A stretch of 28,312 nt of DNA from an uncultured Collinsella sp. (GTDB taxonomy: Bacteria > Actinomycetota > Coriobacteriia > Coriobacteriales > Coriobacteriaceae). Position 1 is the stretch's first letter. Every line of letters begins with the position of its first letter. A program made the position numbers and the translations under genes. Shown here piece by piece: positions 22,777 to 28,312 of the stretch. The stretch is taken from assembly GCA_900549655.1 (NCBI GenBank), contig UROZ01000012.1, forward strand, positions 1-28,312, read 5' to 3'. Below the pieces are notes generated by a model. The model searched no databases, had not been told where the DNA came from, and saw nothing but the letters and a program-made list of their open reading frames with translations.

Positions 22777-24201
22777 CTAGCACACACCTTCCACAAAGCG
22801 GTCGAGCTCAACAAAGCGGGAACCCTTGACCAGTACAACATCATGTTTTTCAAGCGCGCCGCCCATGCGGTCGAGCACCTGCTGATAATCGGAGAACACC
22901 TGGATGCGGTCCTCGTCCATACCCATCATGCGCGCGGCATCGGCCATAAGCTGGGCCAACTCACCACCCACGCACGCCAGCATGTCGAGCTTCTTGGCGG
23001 CGGCATAGGCGCCCACGAGCTCATGCATGCGAGGAGCCTCATCGCCCATCTCGCCCATCTCGCCCAGGATCGCCATGCGAGACCCCGTGCACGAAAGCGA
23101 GCACAGTAGATCGAGACCAGCAGCCATGGATTCGGCGCTGGCGTTATAGGAATCGTCAATGACGCGGGCACCGCTCTTGGCGCGCTTGATCTCCTGGCGG
23201 TGCCCGGTGATCGTGAGGCCCCTAAAGGCAGCATCGATCTGCTCGGGCGTCACGCCCAGGCGATAGGCAACTGCGGCGGCCTTAACGGCATTTGGGACGG
23301 ACTGCACGCCGGGGATGGCAAGCATGGTATCGGTCGTCTCACCCTGGCCAAAATCGAGCGTAAAGACCGGACGGCCCTCGTCATCAACACGAATGTCGCG
23401 GGCACGGACCTCATCATCGTCCGAGACGCCGGCCAGCATCACATCGATACCAGCAGGCTGGGCGAACGTATCGCGAATGAACGGCGTAAAGTCGTCCTCA
23501 CCGCCCAAAACCAGCAGCGGCAAGAAGTCGCCGGCGGCGCACATGCCCTGGACAATCTCGGCCTTAGCGCGGGCGATGTTCTCGCGGCTGCCCAAAATGC
23601 CGATGTGAGAGGTACCAATCTTGCTTACGATGGCAAGGTTGGGATTGGCGGACTGGGACAGGCGCTCAATCTCGTGGAAATGGTTCATGCCCATCTCGAG
23701 CACCAGGACCTCGGTATCGGCCGGAGCAGAAAGCACCGTGAGCGGCATGCCGATCAGGTTATTGAAATTGCCCTTGGTGGCCCAGACACGATAGCGCTTG
23801 GCGAGCACGGCGGCGAGCACGTCCTTGGTCGTCGTCTTGCCGATGGAACCGGTAATACCAACGACCAGGCAGCCAAGCTCCAGACGGTACGCGTGCGCCA
23901 AACGCAGCAGAAAGTCCTCGGGATCATCGGTCAGCAAGATGGCACAGCCCTTGTCCTGCGCCAGCGAGACCAGCTCGGCCTCGGGCTCACGCGTCATCAC
24001 GACGGCGCCGGCACCCGACTGGACGGCACGGGAAGCAAAATCATTGCCGTCGACGTTTTCACCGGGAAAGGCGACGAAAATCGTCCCTTCCTCGACCTGA
24101 CGCGAGTCGATAACGCACCCGCGGCATACCCGATCGGCTTCTCCCGTCACGGTTCGGGCCCCTGTTGCGGCCGCGAGGTTGTTGACGGCGATCTCTATCA
24201 T
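22777..24201 (-). CDS. murF: UDP-N-acetylmuramoyl-tripeptide--D-alanyl-D-alanine ligase
   Basis: This 474-residue Mur ligase adds the D-Ala-D-Ala dipeptide. The N-terminal domain carries CVIDSRQVEEGTIFVAFPGENVDGNDF (residues ~29-55), the typical MurF/MurE start, and the ATP loop is VVGITGSIGKTTTKD (~113-127). Next come VLEMGMNHFHEIERL (MurF-specific EMGxxxxGEI-like segment), NLAIVSKIGTSHIGILGSRENIARAK, and the C-terminal VIDDSYNASAESMAAGL and VLVKGSRFVELD. GGGGAG precedes the ATG. The gene is separated from ftsI by 126 bases where murE is often found. Confidence 0.97.
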   Translation of the reverse strand: MIEIAVNNLAAATGARTVTGEADRVCRGCVIDSRQVEEGTIFVAFPGENVDGNDFASRAVQSGAGAVVMTREPEAELVSLAQDKGCAILLTDDPEDFLLRLAHAYRLELGCLVVGITGSIGKTTTKDVLAAVLAKRYRVWATKGNFNNLIGMPLTVLSAPADTEVLVLEMGMNHFHEIERLSQSANPNLAIVSKIGTSHIGILGSRENIARAKAEIVQGMCAAGDFLPLLVLGGEDDFTPFIRDTFAQPAGIDVMLAGVSDDDEVRARDIRVDDEGRPVFTLDFGQGETTDTMLAIPGVQSVPNAVKAAAVAYRLGVTPEQIDAAFRGLTITGHRQEIKRAKSGARVIDDSYNASAESMAAGLDLLCSLSCTGSRMAILGEMGEMGDEAPRMHELVGAYAAAKKLDMLACVGGELAQLMADAARMMGMDEDRIQVFSDYQQVLDRMGGALEKHDVVLVKGSRFVELDRFVEGVC

Positions 24202-24327
24202 TGCAGCTCCCCTGTAAACCTAATAATGCTATCGGCGTATTGTATCCCAGCGCCGCACATGCGTGGTGCAGGGCATGTGAACACCCTCATATGGGACAAC
24301 AAACCACGCCCCAAAGATTGTAACCCC
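24202..24327 (-). promoter_or_regulatory. ftsI-murF gap with hairpin and possible internal promoter
   Basis: The 126-base gap contains a CACATGC/GCATGTG hairpin (24256-24279) without a U-tract. On the minus strand it is followed by a TACAAT -10-like hexamer and later ATTATTAGG before the murF ribosome site; no good -35 is visible. It may hold a secondary promoter of the murF-ftsQ segment. Confidence 0.25.
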
Positions 24328-26193
24328 CTACTTCGTGTGCGGGATACCCAGCACGTCGAGCGCGTTGGCCATAATGGACTGGAACGGCACCGCAGCGGCA
24401 TCTGAGCCGCTCGGCGTTCCGTCGAGCGTGATATAGCACAGCACCTTGGGCGATTGTGCCGGTGCAAAGCCCATAAAGGACGACATGTAGTTCTCCTTGA
24501 GGTAGCCGCCGTTCTCGTCGGCTCGTTCGGCCGTACCGGTCTTACCCGCCACGTCATAGCCGTCAACCGCGCCGCCAACGCCCATTCCCTCGGACACGAC
24601 CGTCTGCATGCACGATGTCACCTGGGATGCGGCGTCCTCAGAAATCGCGCGTTCGCCTTCGCCCCAGTCCTTCTCGTCGCCTTTGCTGGACTTATAGAAG
24701 TGCGGTGTCATCATCACGCCGCCGTTGGCGATGCCGCCCACGGCACGTGCGATCTCAATCGGCGAGACGGACAGCGCCTGTCCAAAGCTCATCGAGCCCA
24801 GCGTGGCGCCGTCATACTGGTCACGCTCCTTGACGATACCCAGGCTCTCTCCCGGAAAATCGACACCCGAGCTGTGACCGATGCCCCACTTGTCCACATA
24901 GGCGGCAAAGTCGTCGGCACCGATCTTGCGCCCCACCAGGACAAAGCCCACATTGGACGAACGGCGCATCATCTCGCGCACATCCATGGTCATGGCATAG
25001 TCGCGCTTGTCGACATCGGTGACGGTATCGTCGCCCACCTTGATGCTCGCCGGCACCTCAAACGACGTACTCGATCGTACGACGCCCAAGTCGAAGCCGG
25101 CGCCCGCCACGAGCGTCTTAAAGACCGAGCCGGGCTCGTAGGCGTCAGTGACCAGGCGCAGGTTCATATCCTCGGTCTTGGCGTTCTCCAGATCGGTCTG
25201 GTCGTAGGTCGGGTACGAGCAGGCTGCCAAAATCTCGCCTGTCGTAGGATCGGTGACCAGCGCCGAGCCGTTCTTGGCCTTAGTCTTCTCAACTGCCTCT
25301 GCCAGGGCATCCTCGGCCGCACGCTGGATATTGACGTCGAGCGTCGTCACGATATCAACGCCGTCGACCGCAGCCACCTTTTTATAGGCACCGCCCGCGA
25401 TATAGCTGCCGTCCCTCGCGCGCTCGCGTACGAGAGAACCGTTCGTGCCGGTCAGAAGCTTATTGTATTGCTTTTCGAGACCCGTCAAGCCGTCGTTGTC
25501 CACATTCACTACACCCAGCACCTGCGATGCCAGATTGCCGTATGGATATACGCGCTTCATGGCCTGCTCAAAAAGCACGCCGGGCAGGTTCTTCTTCTCC
25601 AGCACCGCAGCATCGTCTTCGTCCACCTGGCGCTTGATATACACCCAGGTGCCATCGGACTCGACGAGCTTGCGGCAGGTCTTTTTATCGATTCCAGTTG
25701 CCTTGACCAGCGCCGACACCGTCTTGTCAACATCCTCGACAAGCTGCGGGTTCACGGCGATGTTGCGACATTCGACCGACGACGCCAGCACGTTACCGTT
25801 GCGGTCGTAGATGGTGCCGCGTTTGGCATAGAGGGTCTGCGCAAGCAGGCGGCGCGCATCGGCACGCTCGCGCAGTTTATCGGCTTCGACAATTTGATAG
25901 TCGGCAAGGCGAAAGACGCCCAAGCCCAAGCCAAGCCCAATGAATCCCATGACGGCTTTGCGGCGAGGCAGAGGTGCGCCTGTGAGCCATTCGGTCGACG
26001 AACTCTTGCGCGACCTGGTGTTATGCACTTGAGGGCCGCCCGAGCCACGGAGACGCGACGCGGGGTCGTTGCCATAGGACGGCCTCGCGTTGTAAGATGG
26101 CCGACCCGTTCCTTGATAACCAGAACGTCCCCGCGATGAGGGACGTCCAGAACCGCGACCCCCGTCGGAGCCGCGGCGATAGTCATTTGTCAT
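24328..26193 (-). CDS. ftsI: Septal transpeptidase (class B penicillin-binding protein, FtsI/PBP2-like)
   Basis: A 621-residue class B PBP that crosslinks septal peptidoglycan with FtsW. A basic, Gly/Ser/Arg-rich cytoplasmic N-terminus (1-~78) precedes one membrane helix (~79-98). The PBP dimer domain follows (QTLYAKRGTIYDRNGNVLA, ~119-137, then GLTGLEKQYN, ~235-244). The transpeptidase domain has SVFK with nucleophile Ser356, SSN at 412-414 and KTG at 551-553; FGQALSVSP (470-478) is also typical. No PASTA repeats follow. It starts 17 bases after the ftsL stop, which supports FtsI identity over an elongation PBP. Confidence 0.95.
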   Translation of the reverse strand: MTNDYRRGSDGGRGSGRPSSRGRSGYQGTGRPSYNARPSYGNDPASRLRGSGGPQVHNTRSRKSSSTEWLTGAPLPRRKAVMGFIGLGLGLGVFRLADYQIVEADKLRERADARRLLAQTLYAKRGTIYDRNGNVLASSVECRNIAVNPQLVEDVDKTVSALVKATGIDKKTCRKLVESDGTWVYIKRQVDEDDAAVLEKKNLPGVLFEQAMKRVYPYGNLASQVLGVVNVDNDGLTGLEKQYNKLLTGTNGSLVRERARDGSYIAGGAYKKVAAVDGVDIVTTLDVNIQRAAEDALAEAVEKTKAKNGSALVTDPTTGEILAACSYPTYDQTDLENAKTEDMNLRLVTDAYEPGSVFKTLVAGAGFDLGVVRSSTSFEVPASIKVGDDTVTDVDKRDYAMTMDVREMMRRSSNVGFVLVGRKIGADDFAAYVDKWGIGHSSGVDFPGESLGIVKERDQYDGATLGSMSFGQALSVSPIEIARAVGGIANGGVMMTPHFYKSSKGDEKDWGEGERAISEDAASQVTSCMQTVVSEGMGVGGAVDGYDVAGKTGTAERADENGGYLKENYMSSFMGFAPAQSPKVLCYITLDGTPSGSDAAAVPFQSIMANALDVLGIPHTK

Positions 26194-26210
26194 ACTCAGC
26201 TACCGTCTTG

Positions 26211-26681
26211 TTACTGAGCGGTCGCGGTCGAGCTAGCGCCCGCGGCTGCATCCTGCGAAAAATCAAGTGTAACGCTCTCGCTGGGCTCCACCATGCCATA
26301 AGCGCCCGCAAGGTCGCGAATGCGTGTGTCGGCACCATAGACCGAATGCATGACCTCCAGGTCGGAGCTCTCGTCGGTCGCCTTCTCGAGCGTGTTGGTA
26401 AGCGCGGCGTTGCTGTTGAGCACCTGGGCCGTAATGCCGGCGAGCGCCACACGGGCGACACCGATCGTCATGAAGATGGCCGCAATGATGCAAAACGTTT
26501 TAAGAACGCTCATGAAAACCGGGCTTACCGCCTGGTTTGCCTGACGGCCCGCGCCCGTGTAGACATCAAAGCGCGGTGTGCGCTGCTCGCGGGGAGCAAC
26601 GGGGGCCTGCGGTGCCTCACGATAGGCGGGCATGGCGTTCATATCATAGGCGAGTGCTGCGTTTGAAGTGTTGTAGCCCAT
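26211..26681 (-). CDS. ftsL: FtsL-like cell division protein
   Basis: This 156-residue bitopic protein has a cytoplasmic N-terminus (1-~55), one membrane helix (~58-79, FMSVLKTFCIIAAIFMTIGVARV), then an external coiled coil (~82-112, with Asn/Leu/Glu heptads such as VLNSNAALTNTLEKATDESSD). It ends in a short conserved-looking segment (TRIRDLAGAYGMVEPSE, like the R-x-E-x-x-A-x-x-x-G-M motif of FtsL/FtsB) and a disordered Ala/Ser/Thr tail. Sequence alone is weak, as usual for FtsL, but topology and position between rsmH and ftsI make the call secure. GGAGG is nine bases before the ATG. Confidence 0.82.
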   Translation of the reverse strand: MGYNTSNAALAYDMNAMPAYREAPQAPVAPREQRTPRFDVYTGAGRQANQAVSPVFMSVLKTFCIIAAIFMTIGVARVALAGITAQVLNSNAALTNTLEKATDESSDLEVMHSVYGADTRIRDLAGAYGMVEPSESVTLDFSQDAAAGASSTATAQ

Positions 26682-26771
26682 GATATGCCGCCTCCCATCC
26701 CGAGTACGTTGGTAGTGTGTTTAAGCTTCGTTTGTGGTACGAGCGGGAGGTCCAATATCGCGCAGTCGCGT

Positions 26772-27737
26772 CTACAGACGCTGCGCCACGCGGATCTTGG
26801 CTGATCTCGCCCGAGGGTTGCGCGCAACCTCATCGGGTTGGGCAACCAGGGGTTTGCGGGTGATGACCTTGAGTATCGGCACGTTGCCGCACACGCACAC
26901 CGGAATCTCCGGCGGACACGTGCACCCCTGGCTCATCTCCTTAAAGTGGTTCTTTACGATACGGTCCTCGAGCGAGTGATACGAGATGACGCAGATGCGT
27001 CCGCCCGGGTTGAGCCACCTTGTGGCGGCGTCAAGCCCTCGCTCGAGCACATCGAGTTCGTGATTGACCTCGATGCGAATGGCCTGGAAACTTTTCTTGG
27101 CTGGGTGTCCGCCATGCCGACGAGCGGCAGCGGGGATACCAGCCTTGATGATCTCGACAAACTGGCCTGTGGTTTCGATCGGCTCATGCTCGCGGCGGCG
27201 CACGATCTCGCGCGCGATCTGCGAGGCGAACTTCTCTTCGCCGTAGACGCGTAGAATCCGGGCGAGGTCGTGTTCGTTATAGGTGTTGATGACCTCAGCT
27301 GCGTTTAAGGTGTTGTTACCCGGATCCATCCGCATGTCCAATGGGGCGTCCTCGTTGTACGAAAAGCCCCTGCCAGGGATATCGAGTTGCGGCGACGAAA
27401 CGCCCAAGTCGAACAGGAAGCCATCGACCCCGGGCACCTCGGCCGAGCAAAGCAGCTCGTCCAAGTCGCCGAAGTTGCCCTTCAGCAGCTGGTGCGGTAC
27501 GCCGGGAACCTCGCGGTCCAGACGGGCGCCAGCGGCCTCGAGGGCCATGTCGTCCTGATCGACGCCGAGCAAAAGGCCGGTCTCCCCCACCTGCGCGGCC
27601 ATCTTTACCGAATGGCCGGCACCGCCAAGGGTGCAGTCGCAGACGACGGAGCCGCTCTTTAGCTGCAGCGACTCAAGCACTTCGCCGAGCATGACAGGTT
27701 CATGCCGATATTCTTGTGTCAAGATCCCACGCTCCAT
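26772..27737 (-). CDS. rsmH: 16S rRNA (cytosine(1402)-N(4))-methyltransferase
   Basis: An SAM-dependent methyltransferase of about 321 residues that N4-methylates C1402 of 16S rRNA, formerly MraW. Motifs: EYRHEPVMLGEVL near the start (family: H-x-PVL-x-EV), the SAM loop VCDCTLGGAGHSVKM (residues ~32-46), GVDQDDMAL, FLFDLGVSSPQLD, the substrate region GFSYNEDAPLDMRMD and CVISYHSLEDRIVKNHF, and the CTCPPEIPVCVCG cysteine cluster. Start uncertain: ATG at 27737 has only a distant ribosome site, while TTG at 27722 has GGAG nine bases upstream and would place the H-x-P motif at the usual distance. It follows mraZ after 20 bases. Confidence 0.96.
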   Translation of the reverse strand: MERGILTQEYRHEPVMLGEVLESLQLKSGSVVCDCTLGGAGHSVKMAAQVGETGLLLGVDQDDMALEAAGARLDREVPGVPHQLLKGNFGDLDELLCSAEVPGVDGFLFDLGVSSPQLDIPGRGFSYNEDAPLDMRMDPGNNTLNAAEVINTYNEHDLARILRVYGEEKFASQIAREIVRRREHEPIETTGQFVEIIKAGIPAAARRHGGHPAKKSFQAIRIEVNHELDVLERGLDAATRWLNPGGRICVISYHSLEDRIVKNHFKEMSQGCTCPPEIPVCVCGNVPILKVITRKPLVAQPDEVARNPRARSAKIRVAQRL

Positions 27738-27757
27738 CCGTTACCCGTGCCTTGCCC

Positions 27758-28192
27758 TTACGAGAAGAAGAGGTCCAGCAGGGCCTCATCGTCATCGTCC
27801 TCATCGGCCGCGGCGCGATCCCAAACCTCAAGGTGGTCGTAGTTGCCCACAACCGTGACCTCGCGGTCGAGGTTCGCCTGCTTGCGGAGAGACTCGGAAA
27901 GACCGATACGACCCGCGCTGTCCACATCCATCGACGTGGTGCGCTTGTTGATCGCCCTCATGAGCTTCTGGTCGTTGATGTCACGCGGGTTAAAACCCTC
28001 GTGGCCCTCACGACCCGCGAAGAGTCCTTCGACCCACTTATCGAAGGCCTCGGCAGAGAACACGTACAGAGCATCGACATCCAGGGCTTTGAACACGCGA
28101 ACGTGCTCTCCAAGCTCCTCACGAAGGGGTGCAGGCAGGGATAGACGACCTTTTGCATCGAGATTGCGCTCGTATGCACCCGTCATTCCCAT
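27758..28192 (-). CDS. mraZ: Transcriptional regulator MraZ
   Basis: A 144-residue protein with two SpoVT/AbrB-like DNA-binding repeats, each with the D-x-K/A-GR-x-x-L/I pattern: NLDAKGRLSLPAPLRE (residues ~10-25) and DVDSAGRIGLSESLRK (~89-104). MraZ forms ring-shaped oligomers, binds TGGG-type repeats upstream of its own gene and regulates the dcw operon. The last ~17 residues are acidic (DEDDDDEALLDLFFS). The ATG at 28192 has GGAGG six bases upstream. It is the first gene of the cluster; the candidate operator and promoter lie 40-100 bases upstream. Confidence 0.96.
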   Translation of the reverse strand: MGMTGAYERNLDAKGRLSLPAPLREELGEHVRVFKALDVDALYVFSAEAFDKWVEGLFAGREGHEGFNPRDINDQKLMRAINKRTTSMDVDSAGRIGLSESLRKQANLDREVTVVGNYDHLEVWDRAAADEDDDDEALLDLFFS

Positions 28193-28230
28193 GTGCGCCC
28201 TCCCCTCGGTTACTCAGATGGCACGTACGC

Positions 28231-28280
28231 GGGGAACCACCCCGTTTGTCGACGTCATCAATAATATGGGGAACCGCCCC
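28231..28280 (-). promoter_or_regulatory. mraZ: Two GGGG-N5-CCCC elements, candidate MraZ operator
   Basis: On the minus strand GGGGCGGTTCCCC (28268-28280) and GGGGTGGTTCCCC (28231-28243) differ in one base, and their starts are 37 bp apart. Each is an interrupted palindrome and contains TGGGG or GGGG words like known MraZ sites (TGGGN repeats). The first lies between -35 and -10, the second near or just past the start of transcription. More GGGG words stand upstream at 28292-28312. Confidence 0.55.
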
Positions 28281-28289
28281 ATTTTTCAA
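28261..28289 (-). promoter_or_regulatory. mraZ: dcw cluster promoter upstream of mraZ
   Basis: TTGAAA (28284-28289), exactly 17 bases, TATTAT (28261-28266) on the minus strand; each hexamer has five of six consensus bases. Transcription would start about 62 bases before the mraZ ATG. Confidence 0.7.
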
Positions 28290-28312
28290 CACCTTTCCCC
28301 ACCCCTTCCCCC

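Noticed and set aside
23200..24405. Plus-strand open frame of 401 codons opposite murF
   Set aside because: Antisense shadow of murF with low-information composition.
24454..26139. Plus-strand open frame of 561 codons opposite ftsI
   Set aside because: Long antisense frames are expected in GC-rich genes; no ribosome site or recognisable domain, and ftsI is intact.
28231..28280. Repeated GGGG-N5-CCCC units as a CRISPR or mobile repeat
   Set aside because: Only two copies, too short and irregular, and located exactly at the mraZ promoter, so a regulator site is the simpler reading.

Overview
The window is about 28 kb of GC-rich bacterial chromosome, nearly all of it ordinary vertically inherited genes. 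The set of genes (MraZ/RsmH-led division cluster, SepF and DivIVA present, no FtsA or FtsB-type locus), the GC-rich codon use and the protein sequences suggest a Gram-positive actinobacterium, most likely class Coriobacteriia (Collinsella-like). That placement comes from recognising proteins by eye and was not tested by a search.

Left part (1-4520, mixed strands): the C-terminal end of an IS30-type transposase enters from the left edge. It is followed by a Bax-inhibitor-1 family membrane protein and a small conserved protein on the minus strand, then a plus-strand pair for low-affinity phosphate uptake (PiT permease plus its DUF47/PhoU-like partner). A striking perfect 26-bp inverted repeat follows, next to a T/G-rich stretch that runs into a nitroreductase gene whose codon choice changes part-way through.

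Centre (4521-12676, all minus strand): read in the direction of transcription, the order is pgeF (ylmD)-pstS-pstC-pstA-pstB-phoU, then yggS (ylmE)-sepF (ylmF)-yggT (ylmG)-divIVA, ending at a clear intrinsic terminator. In Bacillus and many other Gram-positives, ylmD-ylmE-ylmF-ylmG-divIVA form one block downstream of ftsZ. Here the complete high-affinity phosphate operon sits between ylmD and ylmE, and pstS overlaps the pgeF stop codon by 4 bp.

Right part (12648-28312, all minus strand): a dcw (division and cell wall) cluster in the order mraZ-rsmH-ftsL-ftsI-murF-mraY-murD-ftsW-murG-murC-murB-ftsQ-ftsZ, closed by a terminator after ftsZ. It makes lipid II (MurB, MurC, MurD, MurF, MraY, MurG), polymerises and crosslinks it at the septum (FtsW, FtsI, FtsQ, FtsL) and builds the Z ring (FtsZ, with SepF further downstream as the likely membrane tether). 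murE and ddl are absent from the cluster. Upstream of mraZ there is a near-consensus promoter whose spacer holds one of two GGGG-N5-CCCC elements, a good candidate MraZ operator.

I found no tRNA, rRNA, CRISPR array, defence island or novel enzyme system. The points most worth a second look are the pst insertion into the ylm block with its translational coupling, the pho-box-like direct repeat, the perfect palindrome beside the codon-shift region, yggT lacking a standard start codon, and the mraZ promoter architecture.
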